Below, piece by piece: positions 38,198-46,774 of a stretch of DNA of 64,000 nucleotides (position 1 is its first letter; each line of letters starts with the position of its first letter). Below the pieces are notes generated by a model. The model was not told where the DNA came from. It ran no database searches and saw only the letters and a program-made list of their open reading frames with translations. The DNA comes from Anabaena subtropica FACHB-260. GTDB lineage: Bacteria; Cyanobacteriota; Cyanobacteriia; Cyanobacteriales; Nostocaceae. The stretch is taken from NCBI RefSeq assembly GCF_014697105.1, contig NZ_JACJRF010000003.1:124001-188000 (forward strand), written 5' to 3'. The position numbers and the translations under genes are program-made.

Positions 38198-38956
38198 ATG
38201 AATAAATGGGCAATTTTAAGCGGTATTGAGGGTAACTTGGCGGCTTATGAGGCTGTGATAGCAGATATTAAGCGCCAGATTAATCAAGTTGAAGCTATAT
38301 ATATTTTGGGTGATTTGGTGGGGCCAAGACCAGAAACCGAGAAAGTAGTAGAACGAGTACGCAACCCACGACATGGTGAGTTAGAACCTCTCGTTTGTAA
38401 AGGTTGGTGGGAAGAACAATGTCTGATTTTGCATGGACTTGGCCCTAATGGTGAGGCGAATGATTTAATGGCGCAGTATGGGGGAGAAACTGTTAAGTTA
38501 TTGTTTGAATCTGTTTCTCGTCAAACAGTGCAATGGTTAAGAAATCTTGATTTTGGTTTTTTTGAACTAGATTGTTTATTAATTCACGGCACAACTGTAT
38601 CAATTGATGAAGAATTAACCCCCGATACCCCACCAATTCAAATGCTTGACCGCTTGACAAGAATGCAGGCAAATAATTTATTTTGCGGTCGTTCTGGTTT
38701 AGCTTTTCAATATCAGTTACAAGCAGGTTCAGTGACTACAGATGTCACAACTCTGGATAGTCCAAAATTTCCTCAAACCATGACAATTTCCCCGCGCCAG
38801 ATCATTGGAGTAGGCAATGTAGGCAGAACACTAGGTCTAGCAACCTACACTCTCTATACCCCAAGTACAAATTCTGTGGAATTTAAAACTATCCATTACG
38901 GTGTTAGTCAAGGATTTCAGAACAAGTCAGTTAAAGTCACTTCCACTGAGTTTTAA
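38198..38956 (+). CDS. Degenerate metallophosphoesterase-like protein
   Basis: This 252-residue paralogue of the previous gene begins with KWAILSGIEGNLAAYEAV, in which Asp and His of D-x-H are Gly and Glu. GDLVGPRPE keeps Asp39, but KGWWEEQ replaces GNHD and FCGRSG replaces GHTH. Most metal ligands are thus gone and catalysis is unlikely. It may be a binding or regulatory partner of the upstream protein. It lies 226 bases downstream of that gene with AT-rich short repeats between. ATG 38198 was chosen over an upstream non-ATG start. Confidence 0.8.
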   Translation: MNKWAILSGIEGNLAAYEAVIADIKRQINQVEAIYILGDLVGPRPETEKVVERVRNPRHGELEPLVCKGWWEEQCLILHGLGPNGEANDLMAQYGGETVKLLFESVSRQTVQWLRNLDFGFFELDCLLIHGTTVSIDEELTPDTPPIQMLDRLTRMQANNLFCGRSGLAFQYQLQAGSVTTDVTTLDSPKFPQTMTISPRQIIGVGNVGRTLGLATYTLYTPSTNSVEFKTIHYGVSQGFQNKSVKVTSTEF

Positions 38957-39133
38957 ATACAAGTACTCTCTTTCCGTGATCTTTAACCAATAGTAGAAGA
39001 CGAATACAATCTGATCACACGCCATAACAGTATGAGAAAATTTTGCATCTACTCTACGTAGTAAATATCAAAGTTTGATTTCTGTCTCCAGGTTTATGAA
39101 TTCTTGGCAGAGAGTGCTTATAGTTAAGTTCTT

Positions 39134-39165
39134 AGGTGAGGCTACACCTGGTCACGTAAGTGAGG
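39134..39165 (+). promoter_or_regulatory. Peptide-cassette leader, copy A (hairpin plus ACGTAAGTGAGG)
   Basis: AGGTG at 39134-39138 pairs with CACCT at 39145-39149. ACGTAAGTGAGG follows at 39154-39165, nine bases before an ATG. The layout equals that of the three peptide genes further on. Confidence 0.7.
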
Positions 39166-39174
39166 CTAAAAATC

Positions 39175-39249
39175 ATGTCACTCAAATATTTGCACTTGCA
39201 TTGTTTCTCAATCACTGATTGGTTCAACTGTAATTACCATTCTGAATAA
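39175..39249 (+). CDS. Possible 24-residue peptide gene behind the leader element
   Basis: ATG at 39175, nine bases after the leader motif, opens a 24-residue frame with two Cys, three His and aromatic residues. It starts with MSLKYLHLHC and has no double-glycine leader sequence. It may be a decayed precursor gene, a new type of peptide, or chance. Confidence 0.35.
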   Translation: MSLKYLHLHCFSITDWFNCNYHSE

Positions 39250-40130
39250 ATCCTTGTTGTAGAGCTTTCCTGTTGAAGATTCCCTCGATAGCACCGTAAA
39301 TTTGGGGTTCTTCAGCTAATAGGCGTTGAAATTATCTATTTTCTGCCAAGGTACTAAATATCAGACAGTTTGTAGTCAGGTCTTTATTCCTAATTGTTCT
39401 CAGAACTAAAACGGTGACTAAAAACCCTGCAAACTAGCTTGAAACAGCACTAGAGTGAAGCACATAAAAATGGGGTTAATTATTGCTCTTGTGTGAAGTA
39501 CATACACTATAGAGTGAGTATCTTGCTCACATCAAAAAAAATAATGGTACAAGTATCGTACAAGGAAACTATGTACCGCCGAATAATGAACAAGCTTACT
39601 AGTTATCTAAAAAACATCTAATTTGCATATCAAGTTTTATTTAATTATTTTGGGTGTGCATCTTGTCTGCCCAGGATATGCAGTTAAATGTGGAAAAGGT
39701 TATTACTTTAATATATTTGTTGTGTGCGAGTTTACACAATTCTAGAAAATATTCTAGAAAACGGAATTGGAAAGGAATTTTTCGACCATACTATATCTCA
39801 CTTGTTTCTACATTTTCCTTTGTTGAAGTAGGATATGGCTCTGCTAATGCTGTCAAGTATTATGCAGCTATAAAATCCTTCAACAAAAAAATGGCATTGC
39901 TGAATCAAGGGATGATTTTTGTAGGGTAGCCATCTTACCCACCCGATAAATACACAGGATGGGCATCTTGTCCTTGCTACAAAACTATTAAAATCATCCC
40001 GCATTTATGAAACGTCAAAAAATGAATAGATAAACCCTATCTGTGACGACTAATGTTGAAGTATGTTAACAAACTTCTTGGTGTGTCTTTTTTTGAAAAA
40101 AGGGGAGAGGAGATGATACTAACTCGCTCA

Positions 40131-40142
40131 ACGTAAGTGAGG
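40131..40142 (+). promoter_or_regulatory. Peptide-cassette leader motif, copy B (motif only)
   Basis: ACGTAAGTGAGG is intact, but I see no matching hairpin before it and no start codon at the right distance after it. It is probably a remnant, 342 bases upstream of the HlyD start. Confidence 0.5.
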
Positions 40143-40483
40143 TTTTTGAGGGAGTCTGAGCGTTCTCCTCTATATTGCTCTATACGTTATTCACGTTAGA
40201 GATTAAAGAAAAGCAGGCACAGCTAATAGCGCATCCTTTTCTTATTCCCCATATTCTATTATAGCCAATTATGCAAGTGGGGAGGGGTGATTTTAGATTG
40301 TGGATTAAAAAATCTAAAATCTAAAATCGTAAATCCCAAATTGAAGAGTGAATGGGGGAATATTGCTTTATAAATCGGCAAAATCAACTTGTGAAGCTGT
40401 GAATAACAGCGTCCATGAAAATAAACGAACACATCATTTAATAGCTTTATTTCTGTCACATTCATATATAAAGGTGCAATATC

Positions 40484-42616
40484 GTGAACACCTTACACCG
40501 CCAAGAAAATGATTTTTGGCATCGTTCCAATCAGCAAATTCCAGAGGAGCTTCCTATATTGGAGGCTAATGAGTTTCTTCCCCATATTGGTAAATGGACA
40601 AGTATTGGTGGGGTAGTTGTCTTCTGTATCTTTGTCGCCGGGATAGCTCTTTCATCTATTCTCAAGTACAACGTGACAGTGAAAGTACCTGCAACTATTC
40701 GTCCTGTGGGAGAACTCAAGTTGGTTCAATCGCTGATTAGTGGCAAAATTCTCAACATTGATGTTGCAGAAAATCAGATGGTGGCTGAAGGACAAGCGAT
40801 CGCTCTAATTGATAATTCTCGCCTCCAGACTCAAAAGAGCCAATTACAGAACGTTATTCAGCAAAGTCAACTACAATTCCATAAAATCGATGCCCAATTG
40901 AGAGAAATCGATGCTCAGATTACAGCACAGACAAACTTAAATGAGCGTACAACTATTGCTGCACAAGCTGAACTCAGTGGTACACAACGCAACTATGCAG
41001 ATCAGCAGGTGAAAGCTACGGCTGATATGACTCAAGCACAATCATCCTTAATTCTAGCCAGAATTCAAAAAGACCGTCTGCAACGGGAAAAGCTCTTAAC
41101 AGCAACTGTACGAGAAACAGAAGCCGCCTTAGATTTAGCAAAGGTGCAAAGCGATCGCCTACAACGGGAAAAACTTTTAAAAACCACCGTAGATGAAGCA
41201 GAAACCGCCTTAAACTTGGCTAGAGAACAACGCGATCGCCTGCGGCGGGAAAGGCTGTTAAGGACGACTGTCCAAGAAACAGAAACCGCTTTGAACTTAG
41301 CCAAGGCGCAACAAGAAAGATTGCAGAGAGAACAACTCTTAGCCAAAACTATACAAGAAGCAGAAACAGCCTTGAACTTAGCTAGAAGACAACGCGATCG
41401 CTTACAACAAGACAACTTGTTAACTGCAACTGTACAAGAAGCAGAAGCCGCCTTGACTCTAGCTAGAGTGCAGAGAGAAAGATTACAGCCGATAGTAAAA
41501 TCGGGGGCGATCGCTCGCAGTTTCTTCGAGGAGAAAGAACAAGCTGTATTATCGGCTGAGACGAAGCTTGCTCAAGCTAGGAGTAATGCCAAAAATCTCC
41601 TAGAACAACAACAACAAGCAATAATTTCGGCTGAGGCGAAATTTGAACAAGCCAAGGCTAACGCCAAAAATCTTTTGGAGGAGAAAGAACAGGCTGTCAA
41701 ATCGGCTGAGGCGAAATTTGAACAAGCCAAGGCTAACGCCAAAAATCTTTTGGAGGAGAAAGAACAGGCTGTCAAATCGGCTGAAGCGAAATTTGAACAA
41801 GCCAAGGCTAACGCCAAAAATCTCTTAGAGGAGAAAGAACAGGCTGTCAAATCGGCTGAGGCGAAATTTGAACAAGCCAAGGCTAACGCTAAAAATCTCC
41901 AAGAAGAAAAAGAGCAAGCTTTGATAGTTGCTCAAACAAATTTGCAAAAAGCAAGAACAGCGATAAATCCCAGTGATGCTAACGTGACTGTAGCATCAGA
42001 ACGAATTAAACAAGAACAAGCCAGGGGTGAAGCTACTTTAGCAGCTTTGAAAAAAGAAAGAGAAACCTTACTGCAACAACGTTTAGAATTTCAAAAACAA
42101 CTAGATAGAACTACTAAAGAACTGCAACAAACAGAAAATGACCTGAATCAGAGTGTGATTCGCGCACCCATTGCCGGTACAGTGCTGCAATTGAATTTGC
42201 GTAACCCTGGCCAGGTAGTCCAACCGAGTGAAGCGATCGCTCAGATTGCTCCTTTGAATGCACCAATACAGATTAAAGCTAATATTCAGGCTCAAGATAT
42301 CAACAAGGTCAAACCGGGTCAACAAGTGCAAATGCAGGTGTCAGCTTGTCCCTATCCAGACTACGGAACTCTTAAAGGGACGGTCAAAACAGTTGCACCA
42401 GATGCCTTACCTGTAACTAGCAATAACCCACAAGCTAATGTCACTAAAGCTACAGCCTATGAGGTAATTGTAGAACCACAAACCCTATATGTTGGTAGAG
42501 GCGATCGGCGATGCCAACTCAAAGCCGGGATGCAGGGCAAAGCAGATATTATCTCCCGCCAAGAAACAGTGTTACGCTTCATTCTCCGCAAAGCTAGATT
42601 AATCGCAGATTTGTAA
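40484..42616 (+). CDS. HlyD-family adaptor protein with amplified coiled coil
   Basis: This 710-residue membrane-fusion protein links an ABC exporter to the outer membrane. One membrane segment at about residues 40-60 follows a cytoplasmic N-terminus, then a lipoyl-like half (VKVPATIRPVGELKLVQSLISGKI) and, near the end, SVIRAPIAGTVLQLNLRNPGQVV and the beta-barrel. The middle is a very long coiled coil with about five repeats of 27 residues (DRLQREKLL..TV.E.ETAL) and about six of 25 residues (LLEEKEQAVKSAEAKFEQAK), three of them identical. Length is well above the usual 400-500. The start is GTG 40484. The C39-type ABC gene follows. Confidence 0.92.
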   Translation: MNTLHRQENDFWHRSNQQIPEELPILEANEFLPHIGKWTSIGGVVVFCIFVAGIALSSILKYNVTVKVPATIRPVGELKLVQSLISGKILNIDVAENQMVAEGQAIALIDNSRLQTQKSQLQNVIQQSQLQFHKIDAQLREIDAQITAQTNLNERTTIAAQAELSGTQRNYADQQVKATADMTQAQSSLILARIQKDRLQREKLLTATVRETEAALDLAKVQSDRLQREKLLKTTVDEAETALNLAREQRDRLRRERLLRTTVQETETALNLAKAQQERLQREQLLAKTIQEAETALNLARRQRDRLQQDNLLTATVQEAEAALTLARVQRERLQPIVKSGAIARSFFEEKEQAVLSAETKLAQARSNAKNLLEQQQQAIISAEAKFEQAKANAKNLLEEKEQAVKSAEAKFEQAKANAKNLLEEKEQAVKSAEAKFEQAKANAKNLLEEKEQAVKSAEAKFEQAKANAKNLQEEKEQALIVAQTNLQKARTAINPSDANVTVASERIKQEQARGEATLAALKKERETLLQQRLEFQKQLDRTTKELQQTENDLNQSVIRAPIAGTVLQLNLRNPGQVVQPSEAIAQIAPLNAPIQIKANIQAQDINKVKPGQQVQMQVSACPYPDYGTLKGTVKTVAPDALPVTSNNPQANVTKATAYEVIVEPQTLYVGRGDRRCQLKAGMQGKADIISRQETVLRFILRKARLIADL

Positions 42617-42639
42617 TTTAAGCAGGAAGCAAAGGGCAA

Positions 42640-42790
42640 AGTGAGTTCTACTAAAAATTCCTCTCCATAGCTTGCTTTCCTGTGGAGGTGTAAGTCTACT
42701 CTACAAGGAAAGAGGCTTAAAAAGCCTAATTTTTCATATTTAAGCCCCTCTCCTCTTCAGAAAGGGGTTTGGGAGAGGTTTATCAAACTC
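42640..42790. repeat. Palindromic repeats between HlyD and ABC transporter genes
   Basis: The segment taagcccctctcctcttcag is followed by its partial complement aaaggggtttgggagaggtt, a common Nostoc dispersed palindrome. It may weaken but not exclude readthrough. Confidence 0.5.
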
Positions 42791-42822
42791 ATGTTAACTC
42801 AGCACTCAAATTAAGAATTATT

Positions 42823-44991
42823 ATGTTGAACTTCTTCCAACCGCGAAAAAAGTATCACTCTGTGTTGCAGTTAAGTGAAGAAGATTGTGGAGCTGCTTGT
42901 ATAGTTTCAATTTGTCGGCAATACGGACGCTTTTTAAGCATGAATAAAAGCCGCGAAGCCGTAGGAACTGGACAGCTAGGCACAACTTTATTAGGTCTTA
43001 AACGTGGCTCTGAAAATTTAGGTTTTAACGCCAGAGCTGTTAAAGCTTCACCCGCAATCTTAGACAGAATCAAAGAAATTCAACTACCAGCAATTATTCA
43101 TTGGCGGGGCTATCACTGGGTGGTTTTATACGGTAAACGAGGAAACAAATATGTCATAGCCGATCCAGCTGTAGGTATTCGTTATATCAACCGTGAAGAA
43201 TTCACAGCCGCTTGGAATGGGGTCATGCTCTTAATGGAGCCAGATCACCAGCGCTTCTCGCAACAACCCCAAGACAAACCACAGCCAGGATTTACCCGCT
43301 TTCTCCAGCGCATCTTGCCTTATCGTGGGCTACTATCCCAGGTTTTTATGATCAACATTGTCCTGGGTGTATTGGCTTTAGGTGCGCCTGTCCTGATTCA
43401 ACTGCTGACAGATGATGTTTTAGTTCGCGGCGATACTCAGCTACTAACTGTCATAGTGATAGCCGTTGTTGTGATGAATTTATTTAGTAGTAGTATGCAA
43501 ATACTAGAATCTACTATGATTGCCCATTTTAGCCAACGACTGCAATTAGGTTTAGTGTTGGAATTTGGGCGAAGAATTCTGCAATTGCCATTAACTTATT
43601 ACGAAGCTCGTCGTAGTGGAGAAATCACCAGCCGACTCAGAGATATTAATGAAATCAACCAATTAGTATCACAGGTTGTGGTGCTTTTACCTAGCCAATT
43701 TTTTGTTGCAATAATTTCATTTGGCTTAATGGTGTTTTATAGTTGGCAACTTGCATTAGCTGTAATTTTCATTGGCGTGTTGATGAGTTTATCTACTTTG
43801 CCATTTTTACCAGTCTTACAACAAAAGACTCGCAGCCTTTTAGTATTGGGGTCAGAAAATCAAGGCGTTTTGGTAGAAACTTTTAAAGGCGCACAAGTAC
43901 TTAAAACCACAAATGCAGCTCCACAATTTTGGGATGAATTACAAAATCGTTTTGGTCGTCTGGCAAATTTAACTTTTGGTACTATTCAAATTGGCATTAT
44001 CAACAACACTATTTCTAAATTTCTCTCTACTATCGGCGGCGTAGTTTTATTAGGACTAGGAAGTATTTTAGTAATTCAGGGGAATTTAAGCATTGGTCAA
44101 ATGTTAGCGATTAATGCTCTACAAGTTAATGTGCTGACATTAATTAGTTCTCTAGTAGGTTTAGTGGATGAATATTTTCGTTCCCAAACTGCTATCTCTC
44201 GTCTTCTGGAAGTGATTGATGCTACTCCAGAAGTAGATGATAAATCTCAAAAACCATTTGCACAAATCTCTAGTGATGCGGATATTCGTTTTTCCCATAT
44301 CAATTTTCACCATCCTGGTAGAGTTGACCTATTAGAAGATTTTTCCCTCAAGCTACCAGGAGGAAAAATCATTGCTTTAATTGGCAAGTCAGGCTGTGGT
44401 AAAAGTTCCTTAGCCAAAATCATGGCAGGATTATATGAGCCAAATTCTGGTAATATCCGCATTGGTTTTTATAATATTCATGACCTTGCCCTTGATTGTT
44501 TGCGACAGCAAGTAGTTTATGTACCCCAAGAACCTCATTTTTGGAGTCGCTCAATTTTAGAGAACTTTCGTTTAGGAAGTCCCCATATTTCCTTTGAAGA
44601 AATTGCCACGGCTTGTCAAATTGCTGATGCTGATAGTTTTATTAGCCAACTACCAAATAAGTATCAAACAGTGTTAGGTGAATTTGGGGCAAATCTCTCT
44701 GGAGGACAAAAACAAAGATTAGCGATCGCCAGAGGTATTCTCACTAATCCACCAGTACTAATTTTAGATGAAGCAACAGCAGGATTAGATCCAGTTAGTG
44801 AAACTCAAGTTCTTGATCAACTTTTAGAATCACGCCAAGGTAAAACCACAATTCTTATTACCCATCGTCCCAGCGTAGTCCATCGCGCTGATTGGATTGT
44901 TTTACTAGATCAAGGTAAAGTACAACTACAAGGAACTTTAGAATATTTTCTCTCTCAACAAGGAGAACATCTAAAATTCTTATCACTATGA
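42823..44991 (+). CDS. Peptidase-containing ABC exporter (C39 peptidase, PCAT type)
   Basis: This 722-residue exporter cuts double-glycine leaders and exports the peptide. The N-terminal C39 peptidase has QLSEEDCGAACI with catalytic Cys, GYHWVVLYG with His and ADPA with Asp. Six membrane helices follow (about residues 150-450), then the ATPase with Walker A IGKSGCGKSSLA, signature NLSGGQKQRLAIARG, Walker B LILDEATAGLD and ITHRPSVV. ATG at 42823 starts the conserved N-terminus. With the HlyD protein before it and three matching double-glycine precursors after it, the system is complete except for an outer-membrane TolC-like channel, which may be encoded elsewhere. Confidence 0.95.
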   Translation: MLNFFQPRKKYHSVLQLSEEDCGAACIVSICRQYGRFLSMNKSREAVGTGQLGTTLLGLKRGSENLGFNARAVKASPAILDRIKEIQLPAIIHWRGYHWVVLYGKRGNKYVIADPAVGIRYINREEFTAAWNGVMLLMEPDHQRFSQQPQDKPQPGFTRFLQRILPYRGLLSQVFMINIVLGVLALGAPVLIQLLTDDVLVRGDTQLLTVIVIAVVVMNLFSSSMQILESTMIAHFSQRLQLGLVLEFGRRILQLPLTYYEARRSGEITSRLRDINEINQLVSQVVVLLPSQFFVAIISFGLMVFYSWQLALAVIFIGVLMSLSTLPFLPVLQQKTRSLLVLGSENQGVLVETFKGAQVLKTTNAAPQFWDELQNRFGRLANLTFGTIQIGIINNTISKFLSTIGGVVLLGLGSILVIQGNLSIGQMLAINALQVNVLTLISSLVGLVDEYFRSQTAISRLLEVIDATPEVDDKSQKPFAQISSDADIRFSHINFHHPGRVDLLEDFSLKLPGGKIIALIGKSGCGKSSLAKIMAGLYEPNSGNIRIGFYNIHDLALDCLRQQVVYVPQEPHFWSRSILENFRLGSPHISFEEIATACQIADADSFISQLPNKYQTVLGEFGANLSGGQKQRLAIARGILTNPPVLILDEATAGLDPVSETQVLDQLLESRQGKTTILITHRPSVVHRADWIVLLDQGKVQLQGTLEYFLSQQGEHLKFLSL

Positions 44992-45412
44992 ATAAATATG
45001 ATTTTTCGTTATACAGAAATAAGATTTGATTTTTGTTAGCATAGCCTGCGGTTCTGCGTCAAAATCTCAGTATACGTTTGGTGGATATTGCCCACCAAAA
45101 TATTGATATATTAGTCTTTTTATAAAAATTTTTCGCCCTCGAAAAGATACTACACAAAAAATAATCAGGAAAATTTTGATAGGCTAAATTATATTTATTT
45201 ACTTAAATATCATCTTTTTAGCAAAAAATATCATAAATATAATATGTATATTTTAGGGATATAATTTATTATGTTTCTATATTTGCTTGAGCTTTAAATC
45301 CTCCACAAAAATGCTATTTTATTTGCAATTCATGATTCAAAAGAAATAAATTTTTATTTTATAAATACCACCACAGACTAATTTAAAAATACAGTAATTA
45401 TTTCATAATAAA
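44992..45412. other. AT-rich intergenic region before the first peptide cassette
   Basis: Very AT-rich. I see no gene. A fragment of the Nostoc repeat gttagcatagcctgcggttc lies at about 45035. The promoter of the first peptide gene is probably here. Confidence 0.5.
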
Positions 45413-45415
45413 AAC

Positions 45416-45452
45416 ATAGGTAATAACAAACCTATATTGTACGTAAGTGAGG
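45416..45452 (+). promoter_or_regulatory. Peptide-cassette leader, copy C
   Basis: ATAGGT at 45416-45421 pairs with ACCTAT at 45430-45435. ACGTAAGTGAGG follows at 45441-45452, ten bases before the ATG of peptide 1. GAGG can also act as the ribosome site. Confidence 0.8.
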
Positions 45453-45462
45453 TAAAAAATTC

Positions 45463-45663
45463 ATGTCAAACCAAATGCTTGTTTCTAACTTACTTGAGGA
45501 TCTATCCTTAGATCAACAGCAATCTTTAGCTGGTGGTCAATGGTTTGAAGATGGAGAAGGTGAAGGTGAAAGTGAAACTGTAAGCGGTGCTAGTACCGGC
45601 GAGACTCGTCGTTATAGAGTTAGAAGCGTCGGCATTATTAGTGTACGCAAATTATCCAGTTAA
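45463..45663 (+). CDS. Double-glycine-leader peptide precursor 1
   Basis: This 66-residue precursor has a leader ending LSLDQQQSLAGG (Gly24-Gly25), which fits the C39 cleavage consensus. The predicted product of 41 residues begins with an acidic run (EDGEGEGESE) and ends with a basic part (RRYRVRSVGIISVRKLSS). It contains no Cys. It is the first of three leader-sharing genes after the C39 exporter. The product may be a bacteriocin-like or signalling peptide. The activity is not predictable from sequence. Confidence 0.85.
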   Translation: MSNQMLVSNLLEDLSLDQQQSLAGGQWFEDGEGEGESETVSGASTGETRRYRVRSVGIISVRKLSS

Positions 45664-45760
45664 TAGTGAGTGGAGTGAACTGAAATAAACTGCCAAAATC
45701 TAATTCTATTTGAGTGAGTATTTTTGGCCAGTCTCCTCTTTTCTGCTAAAGACAATTAAG

Positions 45761-45790
45761 CTAGGCACTATTATTAGTGTCTAGTTTTCT
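45761..45790 (+). terminator. Terminator of peptide gene 1
   Basis: CTAGGCACTA at 45761-45770 pairs, with one G-U, with TAGTGTCTAG at 45775-45784, followed by TTTTCT. Confidence 0.65.
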
Positions 45791-45924
45791 GCTATTCTTT
45801 CATTTATCAAAAAAATCTCATTATAATGACCATTTCTCATAAACCGAAAGTTAGATATTTAATTAAATATTTTATAACTAAAGAATAATTTAAAAAAGAT
45901 AGTAATAGTGAAAAATAAAATTAT

Positions 45925-45956
45925 TAGGTGTTAGACACCTATGTAAGTAAGTGAGG
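45925..45956 (+). promoter_or_regulatory. Peptide-cassette leader, copy D
   Basis: TAGGTGT at 45925-45931 pairs with ACACCTA at 45935-45941. GTAAGTGAGG follows at 45947-45956, nine bases before the ATG of peptide 2. The stem bases differ from copies C and E but pairing is kept. Confidence 0.8.
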
Positions 45957-45965
45957 TAAATAATT

Positions 45966-46121
45966 ATGTCCAACCAAAAAAATACAACCGACTTGTTTGT
46001 TGATTTATCTACAGATGAACAGCAACTTCTATCAGGAGGACAACAAGAAGGTTTTACAGGTGGAAGTGGAGGATGTTTCAGGTTTAGAAGATGTGTTAGG
46101 AGATGCTTACGATTCTCTTAA
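45966..46121 (+). CDS. Double-glycine-leader peptide precursor 2, cationic Cys-rich
   Basis: This 51-residue precursor starts at ATG 45966. The leader ends LSTDEQQLLSGG (Gly24-Gly25). The 26-residue product contains a Gly-rich linker and then a C-terminal block, residues 37-51, with three Cys (37, 43, 47) and six Arg, spaced CFRFRRCVRRCLRFS. A short Arg- and aromatic-rich stretch with Cys is typical of antimicrobial peptides. It would be missed by a 60-residue cutoff. Confidence 0.85.
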   Translation: MSNQKNTTDLFVDLSTDEQQLLSGGQQEGFTGGSGGCFRFRRCVRRCLRFS

Positions 46122-46171
46122 TTTGGCAAAATCAACGGACTAACTAGTTCCATAATTTAAACTTCGATGTT

Positions 46172-46214
46172 GCACCCATGCAGGGATTTTACCTGTATGG
46201 GTGCTATCTATTTT
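46172..46214 (+). terminator. Terminator of peptide gene 2
   Basis: GCACCCATGCAGG at 46172-46184 pairs with CCTGTATGGGTGC at 46192-46204 (one G-U), followed by a T-rich stretch. Confidence 0.75.
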
Positions 46215-46364
46215 CTGGAATTAATTATGCAAGAAACATGAATATTTTATGAGCAAAAAAAACATTTTAAATGTTTTAATTCAAGACCTAAAGTTAGAAT
46301 TGCTGCATATTTTTTTATATCCAAAGGATAATTTTTTTTGAAAAAAATATATTTATAACAGAAG

Positions 46365-46399
46365 CATAGGTGATTAAAACCTATGTAACGTAAGTGAGG
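46365..46399 (+). promoter_or_regulatory. Peptide-cassette leader, copy E
   Basis: CATAGGT at 46365-46371 pairs with ACCTATG at 46379-46385. ACGTAAGTGAGG follows at 46388-46399, nine bases before the ATG of peptide 3. Confidence 0.8.
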
Positions 46400-46408
46400 T
46401 AATTAATT

Positions 46409-46678
46409 ATGTTGAGTCAAACAATTGCATCCGATTTATTAGCTGATTTATCCACAGATGAACAACAACTTTTAGCTGGCGGTTTTAGAAAATCTATGCG
46501 TGGTTGTGGTTGTAATGGTGGTAGTGGTAATGTCGGTACTGAAGGGTCAACTCCAGCAGTATCACCTATTAAAACACGTATGGCAGTGGGTCACATAATA
46601 ACAGTGTCACCATTTGCCAAGTGCTTAAATGGTGGCACAACTAATGGAAGTGGCACAACTAATGGAAATGATGACTAA
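46409..46678 (+). CDS. Double-glycine-leader peptide precursor 3
   Basis: This 89-residue precursor has the leader SDLLADLSTDEQQLLAGG (Gly24-Gly25), almost the same as in peptide 2. The predicted 64-residue product begins with a basic segment (FRKSMRGCGCNGG), has three Cys (two in GCGC and one in AKCLNGG), a hydrophobic middle (MAVGHIITVSPF) and a Gly/Thr/Asn-rich tail with two copies of GTTNG. It could be processed to a disulfide-bonded or modified peptide. No modification enzyme is in the window. Confidence 0.85.
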   Translation: MLSQTIASDLLADLSTDEQQLLAGGFRKSMRGCGCNGGSGNVGTEGSTPAVSPIKTRMAVGHIITVSPFAKCLNGGTTNGSGTTNGNDD

Positions 46679-46774
46679 TGAGATTCTAATGACTCACTCA
46701 AGAAGAATCAAATCTTGAGGAGGTTTGGATAATCTCTTCTGTTCTCTGAATTAAATCAACAAAAAAGAGATATA

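Larger units (their letters stand above)
38957..40483. other. Long intergenic region with leader-motif copies
   Basis: About 1.5 kb without a convincing large gene. It holds two copies of the ACGTAAGTGAGG motif (39154 and 40131), the 24-codon frame at 39175, short repeats of the gggcatcttgtctgccc type around 39655 and 39930-39975, and the promoter region for the HlyD gene. The 91-codon frame at 39654 lies in repeat DNA and has no protein-like features. Confidence 0.6.

Noticed and set aside
39654-39929. 91-codon frame in the long intergenic region
   Set aside because: Non-ATG start, repeat-rich DNA, no protein-like features.
38957-40483. Additional double-glycine peptide genes before the HlyD gene
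   Set aside because: No frame with the LSxDEQQxLxGG leader was found near either leader-motif copy here.
45441-46399. GTAAGTGAG as a splice-donor or group II intron start
   Set aside because: It resembles a eukaryotic 5' splice site only by chance. There is no intron structure or maturase, and the motif sits right before start codons.
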